Notes: a model not told the origin generated them from the sequence alone. DNA of 35,713 bases from an uncultured Verrucomicrobiales bacterium (GCA_937901085.1 CALCHQ010000136.1:1-35713); one strand, 5' to 3'; shown: positions 24,544 to 32,357, counted from the first letter of the stretch. Program-made: numbers and translations.

Positions 24544-25014
24544 TCAGCAGGCAGCGGGGTCGAATTCCACAATCATGTTGATTTCGACGGCCACGCCCAG
24601 GGGCAGGCTGGGAACACCCACGGCGGAGCGCGTGTGGGCGGCTTCCGGGCCGAGCAGTTCCACCAGCAGGTCGGAAGCACCGTTGAGTACCTTGGCCTGG
24701 TCGGTGAAATCCGGGGTGCAGTTTACAAAGCCGTTTACGGCCACAATCTTGCGGAGAGGGGCAAAGCTGCCCAGTTCGGCCTGAATGACGGCCAGGCGGT
24801 TGAGAATGGCGGCCTGGGCGGCGCGCTGACCTTCCTCGATGCTCACTTCAGCACCCAGTTTGCCGTAGATGGCCACATCGCCGTTGATGGAGATGCCGCC
24901 GGAAAGATGCAGGTAGTTCCCGGTGCGGAGGCATTGGACATAGGAGCCGACGGGGGCGGGTGCCGGGTTGAGCTTCAGCCCCTTTTTCTCAAGTGCTTCA
25001 AAGTTGAATTCCAT
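24544..25014 (-). CDS. RidA/YjgF-family protein
   Basis: 156 residues of the Rid fold. Family members such as RidA hydrolyse reactive enamine/imine intermediates made by PLP enzymes; some subfamilies have other roles. Typical segments: GNYLHLSGGISINGD, GQRAAQAAILNRLAVIQAELGSF, VVAVNGFVNCTPDF-like KIVAVNGFVNC, and AHTRSAVGVPSLPLGVAVEINMIVEF, with the conserved Arg before SAVG and the terminal Glu. The longer N-terminal stretch (LKLNPAPAPVGSYVQCLRTG) points to the YjgF subgroup of about 150 residues rather than canonical RidA of about 128, so I leave the symbol empty. The ATG at 25012-25014 follows a promoter placed in the tRNA-Asn terminator region. First gene of the operon with coaC and the FHA gene. 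Confidence 0.88.
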   Translation of the reverse strand: MEFNFEALEKKGLKLNPAPAPVGSYVQCLRTGNYLHLSGGISINGDVAIYGKLGAEVSIEEGQRAAQAAILNRLAVIQAELGSFAPLRKIVAVNGFVNCTPDFTDQAKVLNGASDLLVELLGPEAAHTRSAVGVPSLPLGVAVEINMIVEFDPAAC

Positions 25015-25046
25015 AGAAATATGATATTGTGTTCCTGTTGATGCCC

Positions 25047-25075
25047 AGCATACACCGCCGGAGTCGCCTTGGCAA
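25047..25075 (-). promoter_or_regulatory. Predicted promoter of the Rid-coaC-FHA operon
   Basis: Minus strand TTGCCA (25070-25075), 17 bases, TATGCT (25047-25052), 32 bases before the ATG. It starts right after the tRNA-Asn terminator. Confidence 0.55.
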
Positions 25076-25077
25076 GG

Positions 25078-25116
25078 AAAAACAAAGAAGCCCGGCAAGT
25101 TGACTTGCTGGGCTTC
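25078..25116 (-). terminator. Terminator of tRNA-Asn
   Basis: On the minus strand GAAGCCCAGCAAG/CTTGCCGGGCTTC with one mismatch and a small loop, followed by TTTGTTTTT, four bases after the tRNA 3' end. Confidence 0.88.
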
Positions 25117-25120
25117 CTTA

Positions 25121-25192
25121 CTCCGGCGGTTGGGATCGAACCAACGACCTAATGATTAACAGTCATCCGCTCTTCCGCTGAGCTACGCCGGA
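25121..25192 (-). tRNA. tRNA-Asn (GTT anticodon)
   Basis: A 72-nt cloverleaf on the minus strand: acceptor TCCGGCG/CGCCGGA, D stem GCTC/GAGC, anticodon stem GATGA/TCATT with loop CTGTTAA (GUU), T stem GTTGG/CCAAC with loop TTCGATC, discriminator G as expected for Asn. CCA is not encoded (TAA follows). Confidence 0.95.
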
Positions 25193-25225
25193 TTTTGCTT
25201 TCCCCGCAGGCGGGGTGCGGGGCAG

Positions 25226-25254
25226 ATATTACTACGTTGCCCGCCGCATTGCAA
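25226..25254 (-). promoter_or_regulatory. Predicted promoter of tRNA-Asn
   Basis: Minus strand TTGCAA (25249-25254), 17 bases, TAATAT (25226-25231), about 33 bases before the tRNA. A CCCCGC/GCGGGG hairpin (about 25202-25221) lies between promoter and tRNA. Confidence 0.65.
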
Positions 25255-25369
25255 GTCTTTTTTGGAAGAAAACGCAAATTTTGTTGCAAAAGTTCGTCGC
25301 AAAGGGGTAAAATGAGCCTATGCAAGGTCAGAACCCGCATTCCTGGACACTTCGTTTTTCGGCATTCCG

Positions 25370-26074
25370 GTGAGTATTCACCCCATGGCCTGGGTGGTGC
25401 TGGCCGTGCTGGGGGGCGCATTCGGGGTAAGCACGAGCGAGGATTTAACCCAGACGCTCATCTTCATGCTGGCGGGCATGCTCTGCCTGCTGGTGCATGA
25501 GTTCGGGCATGCGCTCGCCGGGCGTGCCACCGGGGCGCTGGTGGAGGGCATCGAGATTGCCGGCATGGGGGGGACGACCTCCTTTCTGATGCTGCCGCAG
25601 CAGCGCTGGCGTTATCTGCTGGTCGTGCTGGCGGGGCCGCTGGCTTCGCTGGTACTCTGCGGGGTGTTCGGGCTGGCATTCGGTCTGCAGCTGGGGAATG
25701 CCTGGGCGGGAGTGCGCTATGCCTGCCTCATGCCTTGGATGGATGTGCTGCCCATGGATTTGCAGCAGCAGATAGTCCTGGGACTCATGGCACATGAACT
25801 GCCCCCGCTGCTGCTCCAGTTCTACACGGTGGGCATGCTGGTATGCTTCTGGTGGAGTGTGTTCAACCTGCTTCCCGTGTTCCCGCTCGATGGCGGGAAA
25901 TTCCTGGGTTCTCTGCTGAAGAACTACCTCATCCCCTGCGTGCTGGGGCTGGTTCTGTGCAGCGGCCTGGCGCTCTGGGCCATTCTGGAAGCCCAGTGGT
26001 TCAATATGCTGATTCTGGGCTACCTGGGCTACATCAACTGGCAGTACCTGTGCGTGTTCCGGAAAAAGAAGTAA
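25370..26074 (+). CDS. M50 (site-2 protease-type) membrane metalloprotease, N-terminus frameshifted
   Basis: 234 residues from a GTG start. A polytopic intramembrane zinc protease of the M50 family: HEFGH (His43, Glu44, His47) is the zinc site and NLLPVFPLDGG (Asp174) the third-ligand motif, with about six hydrophobic segments. Family proteins usually start with a short cytoplasmic SWxLRxFGIPV-like segment. That segment is present here but split: ATG at 25320 reads MQGQNPHSWTLRF and then runs out of frame to TGA at 25371, while FGIPVSIHPMAW is in the GTG frame. Adding one T to the TTTTT run at 25355-25359 would join them into a 251-residue protein. It could be a real frameshift, a sequencing error or slippage. 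It sits alone between tRNA-Asn and the acn-aroC operon. The substrate is unknown. Confidence 0.85.
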   Translation: MSIHPMAWVVLAVLGGAFGVSTSEDLTQTLIFMLAGMLCLLVHEFGHALAGRATGALVEGIEIAGMGGTTSFLMLPQQRWRYLLVVLAGPLASLVLCGVFGLAFGLQLGNAWAGVRYACLMPWMDVLPMDLQQQIVLGLMAHELPPLLLQFYTVGMLVCFWWSVFNLLPVFPLDGGKFLGSLLKNYLIPCVLGLVLCSGLALWAILEAQWFNMLILGYLGYINWQYLCVFRKKK

Positions 26075-26093
26075 AAGTACGAGGTACGAAGTG
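26075..26093 (+). repeat. Left arm of an imperfect inverted repeat
   Basis: AAGTACGAGGTACGAAGTG, immediately after the M50 stop. The other arm, at 26257-26282, is its reverse complement with an insertion of one heptamer-like unit. Together they bracket about 160 bases of hairpin-rich DNA. Confidence 0.65.
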
Positions 26094-26256
26094 GGGAAAC
26101 GGGCAGGCTACGCCTGCGGGGGAAGGATTAAGTGGAGCTTACGGCTGAGATGTAAGCAAAACGGTGTCGTCCGGCTTTCAAGAGCCGGGGCAGTATGTGC
26201 AAATATCGCAAAATTCCCTGCGCGCCCGGCGATAGCCGGAAGCGCAGCTGATTGTT

Positions 26257-26282
26257 CACTTCGTACTTCGCACCTCGAACTT
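26257..26282 (-). repeat. Right arm of an imperfect inverted repeat
   Basis: In reverse complement it contains TTCGAGGTGCGAAGTACGAAGTG, built from the same TACGAAG/TACGAGG-like units as the left arm. It abuts the aroC stop codon. The enclosed DNA has small dyads (GCAGGCTACGCCTGC, CCGGCTTTCAAGAGCCGG) and no gene. Confidence 0.65.
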
Positions 26283-26307
26283 AAACAGCGCAGCAGCGCT
26301 GTTTAAG
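26280..26307 (-). terminator. Hairpin overlapping the aroC stop codon
   Basis: A perfect 12-bp stem CTTAAACAGCGC / GCGCTGTTTAAG with a 4-base loop. It encodes the last codons of aroC and the TAA. No T-run follows, so it may be a weak terminator or an mRNA 3'-end stabiliser. Confidence 0.6.
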
Positions 26308-27363
26308 CAGGTGGTCGCACAGCACAATCCAGGCCATGGCTTCCACCACGGGGACGGCGCGGGGCAGGACACAGGGGTCGTGGCGGCCCTTGCCGCGCAG
26401 GGTGGCGGCTTCGTGGGCATCGTTCACGGTTTCCTGCTCCAGCATGAGGGTGGCGGTGGGTTTGAAAGCCAGGCGCAGGTTGATATCCTCGCCGTTGGAA
26501 ATGCCGCCCTGAATACCGCCGGAGTTGTTGGTGCGTGTGCGTACGCGCGTGCCATCCATGTAGAAGGCATCATTGTGTTCGCTGCCTTTCAGCAGAGGGG
26601 CAGCAAAACCGCTGCCGACCTCAAAGCCCTTGCAGGCCGGAATGCTCAGCATGGCATGCGCCAGCGTGGCCTCCAGCTTGTCGAACACCGGGTCGCCCAG
26701 CCCCACCGGGCAGTTCCGCACGGTGCAGGCCACCACGCCGCCCAGCGAATCACCCGCGCTACGGGCCTCGCGGATGGCGGCTGCCATCTGTTCTGCCGTG
26801 GCGGCGTCGGCCGTGCGGACGATGTTGGATTCAATGGCGTCAGCGCTCACCTCGGCAGCGGGGATAGGGCAGGTGATGGTGTGAACCTGCTGCACCCAGG
26901 CCAGAACCTCCACTTGCGGGAAGATAGCGCGTACCACAGCGCGCGCCACGGCACCGGCGGCTACGCGGCCGATGGTTTCGCGGGCGCTGGCCCGGCCGCC
27001 TCCAGCCCAGGCGCGGATGCCGTACTTGGCATCGTAGCAGTAGTCGGCGTGGGAGGGACGGTAAGTGTGCTGCATTTCATCGTAGGCCGTGGAGCGCTGG
27101 TCCTTGTTGCGCACGGAAAGGGCAATGGGAGTTCCCAGGGTGAGCCCGTCCAGTACGCCGGAGAGGATTTCCACGCTGTCGGCTTCGTTGCGCGGGGTGA
27201 CGATATCGCTCTGCCCCGGGCGGCGGCGGTCCAGTTCTGCCTGGATGAGTTCCCGCGTGAGCGGGACACGGGCAGGGCAGCCGTCGATGACCACGCCTAC
27301 GCCGGCACCGTGGGATTCACCCCAGGTGCTGATGCGGAATACAGAGCCGAATGAACTGGACAT
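26281..27363 (-). CDS. aroC: Chorismate synthase
   Basis: Makes chorismate from EPSP using reduced FMN, the last shared step of aromatic amino acid, folate and quinone synthesis. 360 residues, normal length. Signatures: FGSVFRISTWGESHGAGVGVVIDGCPA at the N-terminus (family signature 1, catalytic His18), RPSHADYCYDAKYGIRAWAGGGRASARET (signature 2, second catalytic His region), and RTRTNNSGGIQGGISNGEDI (signature 3). The C-terminus KQRCCAV is encoded inside a perfect hairpin. The ATG at 27361-27363 lies seven bases after the acn stop without a clear Shine-Dalgarno sequence, so it is probably translated by coupling in an acn-aroC operon. Confidence 0.97.
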   Translation of the reverse strand: MSSSFGSVFRISTWGESHGAGVGVVIDGCPARVPLTRELIQAELDRRRPGQSDIVTPRNEADSVEILSGVLDGLTLGTPIALSVRNKDQRSTAYDEMQHTYRPSHADYCYDAKYGIRAWAGGGRASARETIGRVAAGAVARAVVRAIFPQVEVLAWVQQVHTITCPIPAAEVSADAIESNIVRTADAATAEQMAAAIREARSAGDSLGGVVACTVRNCPVGLGDPVFDKLEATLAHAMLSIPACKGFEVGSGFAAPLLKGSEHNDAFYMDGTRVRTRTNNSGGIQGGISNGEDINLRLAFKPTATLMLEQETVNDAHEAATLRGKGRHDPCVLPRAVPVVEAMAWIVLCDHLLKQRCCAV

Positions 27364-27370
27364 GGAGGTT

Positions 27371-30088
27371 TTAGCAGTATTGGGTCAGTACGTATTGCAG
27401 AATGCCGCCAGCGCGGAAGTATTCCTTCTCGATGGGCGTGTCGAGGCGCACGATGAGGGGCAGCTCGAAAGCTTCGCCGCCGGTGGGCTGCACCAGCAGG
27501 GTGGCAGCGCTGCGGGGGGCCATGTCGTTGTTGAGCCCGATGATGGAGAAGCGCACATCCTTGAGGTCCTTCACGCGGTCATAATCTGCCGGGTTGGCGA
27601 AGTTGAGGGGCAGCACGCCCATGCCGATGAGGTTGCTGCGGTGGATGCGCTCAAAGCTCTTGGTGACCACGGCCTTGACGCCCAGGAGGTTGGTACCCTT
27701 GGCGGCCCAGTCGCGGCTGGAGCCCATGCCGTAGTCTTCGCCGCCGATGATGATGGTCGGAACACCGTCCTTCATGTAGGCCATGCCGGCATCGAAGATG
27801 AAGGTGGGTGTGCCGCAGGGGGCAGCAATTTCCGTATCCGGGGCGCTCACGGCAGACTCGCCGAAGTAGAGCGTGTAGCCGCCCTCCACCCCGGCGGTGA
27901 GCAGGTTCTTGATGCGCACGTTGGCAAAGGTGCCGCGGGCCATGACGAGGTCGTTGCCGCGGCGGGAGCCGTAGGTGTTGAAATCGCGGCGTTCCACGCC
28001 CTGGGCACTCAGGAACTGACCGGCAGGCGCGGTGGGTTTGATGGCACCGGCCGGGGAGATGTGGTCGGTGGTCACGCTGTCGCCGAAGATGCCGAGCGGG
28101 CGTGCATTCACAATGTCGGTGATGTCGCCCTTGCGGCCATCGAAGCCGTCGAAGAAGGGCGGGCGGTGAATGTAGGTGGAACCGGCATTCCAGGCAAAGG
28201 TGGCACCGCTGGGGGCGCTCACGCCATCCCACTCCGGCACGTGGCCGGCATAGCAGGCGGCATAGTCGGCAGGCGTGGCGGCCTTGGCCTGGGCGGCGGC
28301 AATTTCCTCACCGCTGGGCCAGATGTCGCGCAGGTAGATGGCGGTGCCATCGGCGGTGGTGCCCAGGGGCTCGGTCTCCATGTCGATATCCACGCGGCCG
28401 GCCAGGGCGAAGGCGATGACCAGCGGGGGCGACATGAGGAAGTTGGCCTTCACATGTGAGTGGATGCGGGCTTCGAAGTTGCGGTTGCCGGAAAGCACGG
28501 AGCAGGAAACCAGGTTGTGCTGTGTGACGGCCTCCTCCAGCGCGGCGTTGAGCGGGCCGCTGTTGCCGATGCAGGTAGTGCAGCCGTAGCCCACGGTGGA
28601 GAAGCCGATGCTGTCGAGCGCTTCGCTAAGGTCGTTGTTGGCGAAGTAGCGGGCGGCAATGCGGGAACCGGGGGCAATGCTTGTTTTCACATAGGCTGGC
28701 ACTTTGAGCCCCAGGGCAGCGGCTTTCTTCGCCAGCAGGCCGGCGGCCAGCATGAGGCCGTCGTTGCTGGTGTTGGTGCAGCTGGTGATGGCAGCCACCA
28801 GGATGGAACCGTCGGTCAGCTGCACATCGTGCGTGGTGGCGGCATCGGGGTTGCCAGCATCACCCTGCATGGTGACAGCCACCGGGGCGGTGCGCTGTTC
28901 CTGGCCGTAAGTGTTGCGGCAGATGTCGGTGAACTGGCTCTTCAGGTCAGTCAGCGGAATACGGTCCTGCGGGCGCTTCGGGCCTGCCACGGCGGGCACG
29001 ATGCTGGAGAGGTCAAGCTCCAGCTCCACGCTGTAGTCCACTTCGCCCTGGCGGGGCATACCGAAGAGCCCCTGGGCGCGGAAGTAGTTTTCACAGGTGA
29101 TGACCTGTTCCTCGCTGCGGCCGGTGGTGCGCAGGTAGGCGGCAGAGACTTCGTCGAAGGGGAAGAAGCCCATGGTAGCGCCGTATTCCGGGGCCATGTT
29201 GGCCACCGTGGCGCGGTCGGGCAGGGAGAGGGTGGCGGCACCCTCTCCGAAGAATTCCACAAACTTGCCCACCACGCCGTGGGCGCGCAGCATCTGGGTC
29301 ACGTGCAGCGCCAGGTCGGTGGCGGTCACGCCCTCGCGCAGCTTGCCGCTCAGGTGTACACCCACTACTTCCGGCACCAGGAAGGTGACCGGCTGGCCCA
29401 GCATACCAGCCTCGGCCTCGATGCCGCCCACGCCCCAGGCCACGATGCCCAGGCCGTTAATCATAGTGGTGTGGGAGTCGGTGCCTACAAGGGTATCCGG
29501 GTAGTACACGCCGTCCTTTTCCATGACTCCGCGGGCCAGGTATTCCAGGTTCACCTGGTGTACAATGCCGGTGCTGGGCGGTACAACGGAGAAAGTCTTG
29601 AAGGCCTGCTGTCCCCATTTCAGGAACTCGTAGCGTTCGGTGTTGCGTTCGAACTCGCGGGTCAGGTTCTTCTGGTAGGCGGCGGGGAAACCAGCCCAGT
29701 CCACCTGCACGCTGTGATCCACCACGAGGTCCACGGGCACCAGCGGTTCCATATCGGCCGGGTTCTTGCCCAGGTCCTGCACAGCGGCGCGCATGGCTGC
29801 CAGGTCAACCAGCAGGGGAACGCCCGTCAGATCCTGCAGGATGATGCGGGCAACGGTAAAGGGTATTTCATAGCTGCCGGGCTCCTTGGCATTCCAGGCA
29901 GCCAGGTTCTTCACATCAGCTTCGGTCACCTTCAGTCCGTCGCAGTTGCGCAGCAGGCTTTCCAGTACGATACGCAGCGATACAGGCATGCGGGAGATAC
30001 CCGGAAAACCCTGTTCGGCCAGTGCCGGAAGTGAATAATACTGGCCGCTCTTGCCGCTGCCGGTAGTGAAGGTGCGCTGTGTGTTCAT
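27371..30088 (-). CDS. acnA: Aconitate hydratase, AcnA type
   Basis: [4Fe-4S] enzyme interconverting citrate and isocitrate in the TCA cycle. 905 residues, the size of AcnA/IRP1-type aconitases. Cluster ligands are Cys437 in ITSCTNTSN and Cys503/Cys506 in GYGCTTCIGNSG. Other motifs: VGTDSHTTMINGLGIVAWGVGGIEAE, EYGATMGFFPFDE, and the domain 4 segment GGEDYGMGSSRDWAAKGTNLLGVKAV with FERIHRSNLIGMGVLPL. It starts at ATG 30086-30088. First gene of the acn-aroC operon and divergent from guaB across 235 bases. An AcnD-like role is unlikely given the absence of a prp cluster. Confidence 0.96.
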   Translation of the reverse strand: MNTQRTFTTGSGKSGQYYSLPALAEQGFPGISRMPVSLRIVLESLLRNCDGLKVTEADVKNLAAWNAKEPGSYEIPFTVARIILQDLTGVPLLVDLAAMRAAVQDLGKNPADMEPLVPVDLVVDHSVQVDWAGFPAAYQKNLTREFERNTERYEFLKWGQQAFKTFSVVPPSTGIVHQVNLEYLARGVMEKDGVYYPDTLVGTDSHTTMINGLGIVAWGVGGIEAEAGMLGQPVTFLVPEVVGVHLSGKLREGVTATDLALHVTQMLRAHGVVGKFVEFFGEGAATLSLPDRATVANMAPEYGATMGFFPFDEVSAAYLRTTGRSEEQVITCENYFRAQGLFGMPRQGEVDYSVELELDLSSIVPAVAGPKRPQDRIPLTDLKSQFTDICRNTYGQEQRTAPVAVTMQGDAGNPDAATTHDVQLTDGSILVAAITSCTNTSNDGLMLAAGLLAKKAAALGLKVPAYVKTSIAPGSRIAARYFANNDLSEALDSIGFSTVGYGCTTCIGNSGPLNAALEEAVTQHNLVSCSVLSGNRNFEARIHSHVKANFLMSPPLVIAFALAGRVDIDMETEPLGTTADGTAIYLRDIWPSGEEIAAAQAKAATPADYAACYAGHVPEWDGVSAPSGATFAWNAGSTYIHRPPFFDGFDGRKGDITDIVNARPLGIFGDSVTTDHISPAGAIKPTAPAGQFLSAQGVERRDFNTYGSRRGNDLVMARGTFANVRIKNLLTAGVEGGYTLYFGESAVSAPDTEIAAPCGTPTFIFDAGMAYMKDGVPTIIIGGEDYGMGSSRDWAAKGTNLLGVKAVVTKSFERIHRSNLIGMGVLPLNFANPADYDRVKDLKDVRFSIIGLNNDMAPRSAATLLVQPTGGEAFELPLIVRLDTPIEKEYFRAGGILQYVLTQYC

Positions 30089-30128
30089 AGCTCTTATTGT
30101 TTGGAGTTTCTGTGAATAAACCGCGGCA

Positions 30129-30156
30129 AGTATACACCAATGCCCCCGGATTGCAA
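30129..30156 (-). promoter_or_regulatory. Predicted acn promoter
   Basis: Minus strand TTGCAA (30151-30156), 16 bases, TATACT (30129-30134), 40 bases before the ATG. It is the GACTTGCAA type of -35. Confidence 0.65.
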
Positions 30157-30200
30157 GTCAGGAAAACACTTTATGCCGCTTTTTGCCCGTTTTATATGGA

Positions 30201-30244
30201 ATTATATGCATTTATATGGGCTTTCGCATATAATTGCATATAAT
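30201..30244. promoter_or_regulatory. AT-rich dyad between acn and guaB (possible operator)
   Basis: A perfect inverted repeat ATTATATGCA (30201-30210) / TGCATATAAT (30235-30244) with a 24-base spacer. The spacer and left flank hold further TTTATATGG and GCATATAAT words, so the region is a cluster of related half-sites. It lies upstream of both divergent genes, about 45 bases before the guaB -35 and upstream of the acn -35. Confidence 0.5.
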
Positions 30245-30289
30245 CCGGTGCTTTTCTGAATAAAAAATCACGTTTTGAGCAGATTAGGC

Positions 30290-30318
30290 TTGCAAAATGG
30301 TGCGTGGCGTAGTAGTCT
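30290..30318 (+). promoter_or_regulatory. Predicted guaB promoter
   Basis: TTGCAA (30290-30295), 17 bases, TAGTCT (30313-30318), five bases before the chosen ATG at 30324. The -10 is weak, but spacing and the GGCTTGCAA -35 match other promoters here. It predicts a leaderless mRNA. Confidence 0.4.
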
Positions 30319-30323
30319 CCGCT

Positions 30324-31778
30324 ATGGCAGAAATTCAGCTTGGACTTACATTTGACGACGTGCTCCTGCTGCCTTGCCTGAGCACGATTCTTCCCGGCGA
30401 GGCCGACCCTTCTTCCCAGCTTTGCGCTGGCATTCCGCTGCGCCTTCCTTTCCTCTCCGCCCCGATGGATACGGTAACGGAGGTTGAAATGGCCATTGCC
30501 ATGGCCCGCGAAGGCGGTCTCGGTGTGATTCACCGCAACAACCGCATTGATGACCAGGCCGCCATGGTGGCCAAGGTGAAGCGTTTTGAGAACGCCGTCA
30601 TCACCAAACCCCTCACCGTGACCAGCGATATGAGCCTGAGCCGCGTGAAGGGCATCATGCTGGAGCATGGCTTCTCCGGCCTGCCCGTGGTGGCCGAGGG
30701 TAACATCCTGGTGGGTATCATCACTGGTCGCGACATGCGCGTGGTAGATGGTCAGGATCTCGAAAAACTCACCGTGGCGGATGTGATGACCCCCATGAGC
30801 CGCCTCATCACCGGCACTCCCTCCACCACGCAGGAGGAGGCCCGTAAGATTCTTTTCTCCAACCGCATCGAAAAGCTGCCCCTGGTGGACGAAAACGGCT
30901 GCCTCGTGGGTTTGATTACCGATACCGACATCCGCAAGCGCGAAGCCTTCCAGGAATCTACCAAGGATGAACTCGGCCGTCTGCGCTGCGGCGCTGCCGT
31001 AGGTCCGGGCCCGGAATTCATGGCCCGCGCCCAGGCGGTGGTAGATGCCGGGGCCGATGCCCTCTTCATCGACGCCGCTACCGGCCACACCAGCCGCGTG
31101 CTGCACGTGATTGAGAAGCTGCGCGAACTCGGCAAGCCGGTGGTGGCAGGTAACGTGGTGACCCAGGACGGCGCCCGCGACCTCATTTCCGCCGGTGCCA
31201 GCGCCATCAAGGTAGGCGTGGGTCCGGGTTCCATTTGCACCACCCGCATCATTTCCGGCGTGGGTATGCCCCAGTTCACCGCCATTCAGGAAGTGGCCAA
31301 GGTGGCCCGCCCGGCTGGTGTCACCGTGATTGCCGACGGCGGTATCCGCTACTCCGGCGACGTGGTGAAGGCGCTTGCCGCCGGTGCCGACCTCATCATG
31401 ATGGGCGGTCTGCTGGCTGGCTGCGAGGAAAGCCCCGGTGCTGTGGTGCACTACCAGGGCCGCAACTTCAAGACCTACCGCGGCATGGGCTCCCTGGGTG
31501 CCATGCGTGCCGGCTCCGGCGACCGCTACGGCCAGAACGGCAGCGGCAAGATGGTGGCAGAGGGTGTGGAAGCCCGCGTTCCCTACAAGGGCATGCTGGC
31601 CGATGTTATCTTCCAGCTGGTGGGCGGCCTGCGCTCCGGCATGGGCTACCTCGGTGCCAAGAGCCTGGACGAGCTGCGCGACCACGCCCGCTTTGTCCGC
31701 ATTACTACTGGCGGCCTGCAGGAAAGCCACCCGCACGATGTGACCATCACTCAGGACCCCGGCAATTACAGCCGCTGA
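30324..31778 (+). CDS. guaB: Inosine-5'-monophosphate dehydrogenase
   Basis: NAD-dependent oxidation of IMP to XMP, the committed step of GMP synthesis. 484 residues. The N-terminal barrel motif LTFDDVLLLP starts at residue 8; two CBS domains lie at about 95-205 (FSGLPVVAEGNILVGIITGRD; KLPLVDENGCLVGLITDTD); the catalytic loop GVGPGSICTTRI holds Cys305; NAD and IMP segments (IADGGIRYSGDVVKALAAGAD, YRGMGSLGAM) are intact. I prefer ATG 30324 (MAEIQLGLTFDDV) because it gives the family-typical distance to LTFDDV; an in-frame ATG at 30297 would add nine residues and would lie inside the promoter spacer. A GC-rich terminator follows at 31815. Confidence 0.97.
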   Translation: MAEIQLGLTFDDVLLLPCLSTILPGEADPSSQLCAGIPLRLPFLSAPMDTVTEVEMAIAMAREGGLGVIHRNNRIDDQAAMVAKVKRFENAVITKPLTVTSDMSLSRVKGIMLEHGFSGLPVVAEGNILVGIITGRDMRVVDGQDLEKLTVADVMTPMSRLITGTPSTTQEEARKILFSNRIEKLPLVDENGCLVGLITDTDIRKREAFQESTKDELGRLRCGAAVGPGPEFMARAQAVVDAGADALFIDAATGHTSRVLHVIEKLRELGKPVVAGNVVTQDGARDLISAGASAIKVGVGPGSICTTRIISGVGMPQFTAIQEVAKVARPAGVTVIADGGIRYSGDVVKALAAGADLIMMGGLLAGCEESPGAVVHYQGRNFKTYRGMGSLGAMRAGSGDRYGQNGSGKMVAEGVEARVPYKGMLADVIFQLVGGLRSGMGYLGAKSLDELRDHARFVRITTGGLQESHPHDVTITQDPGNYSR

Positions 31779-31780
31779 TA

Positions 31781-31798
31781 GAGTGAATAGGGAATAGT
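31781..31798 (-). repeat. Dispersed 18-bp repeat, second copy
   Basis: The reverse complement reads ACTATTCCCTATTCACTC, one mismatch from 11646-11663. It lies directly after the guaB stop and before its terminator, with a further TTCACTAT-like word beside it. Confidence 0.6.
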
Positions 31799-31814
31799 TT
31801 ATAGTGAATTAATA

Positions 31815-31841
31815 CGGCGCGCCTGCGGGCGCGCCGGTTTT
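31815..31841 (+). terminator. Terminator of guaB
   Basis: Stem CGGCGCGCC / GGCGCGCCG, 9 bp, loop TGCG, then GTTTT. It ends ten bases before the next ATG. Confidence 0.8.
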
Positions 31842-31850
31842 GTGAAGAAT

Positions 31851-32357
31851 ATGAAGAATATTGATATTACGGAAATAACGAAGAACCCGGTGGAACTCAT
31901 CGGTAAGCAATGGATGCTCATTACCGCCGGCACGGCAGAGAAGTTCAACTGCATGACTGCCAGCTGGGGCGGCCTCGGCTTCCTCTGGAACCGTCCGGTG
32001 GCCTTTGTGTTTGTGCGCCCCAACCGCCACACGGTGAACTTTATTGAGGAGCAGCCCTCCTTTACCCTCAGCTTCATGCCGGAACAGTACCGCCAGGACC
32101 TTGTGTTCTGCGGCCGCAACTCCGGGCGCGATGTGGATAAGATAGCGCACACCTCCCTGCAGCCCGCCACCACCCCCGCTGGTCTGCCCACCTTCGAGAA
32201 TGCCGAGCTGGTGCTGGAATGCCGCAAGATGTTCTGCACCACCCTGCAGCAGGCAGATTTTATCGACTGGAGCGAGGTAGCCCCCGCCTGGTACGATGAA
32301 AGCAACCCCATGCACCGCCTCTACATCTGCGAGATTACCACGGCTCTGGTGCAGTAA
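31851..32357 (+). CDS. Flavin reductase-like (FMN-binding split-barrel) protein
   Basis: 168 residues. The pattern WMLITAGTAEKFNCMTASWGGLGFLWNRPVAFVFVRPNRHT and SFTLSFMPEQYRQDLVFCGRNSGRDVDK fits the flavin reductase-like domain, a FMN-binding split barrel in which residues around NCMTASW contact the flavin phosphate; the later HRLYICEI strand is also usual. Members reduce flavins or act as flavoproteins in small-molecule or stress metabolism, and the exact reaction cannot be assigned. ATG at 31851 is preferred; an in-frame GTG three codons upstream is possible but lies within the T-run after the terminator. No Shine-Dalgarno sequence or clear promoter is seen, so read-through from guaB is possible. 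Confidence 0.82.
   Translation: MKNIDITEITKNPVELIGKQWMLITAGTAEKFNCMTASWGGLGFLWNRPVAFVFVRPNRHTVNFIEEQPSFTLSFMPEQYRQDLVFCGRNSGRDVDKIAHTSLQPATTPAGLPTFENAELVLECRKMFCTTLQQADFIDWSEVAPAWYDESNPMHRLYICEITTALVQ

Noticed and set aside
25312..25500. Another reading frame over the M50 start region (ATG at 25312)
   Set aside because: It reads through the M50 coding region in the wrong frame and gives no family-like sequence.
28460..31736. Long open frames opposite acn (28460-30034) and guaB (30192-31736), and similar ones opposite purB and the sulfatase
   Set aside because: All shadow strongly conserved genes in the antisense frame and have no domain-like content.
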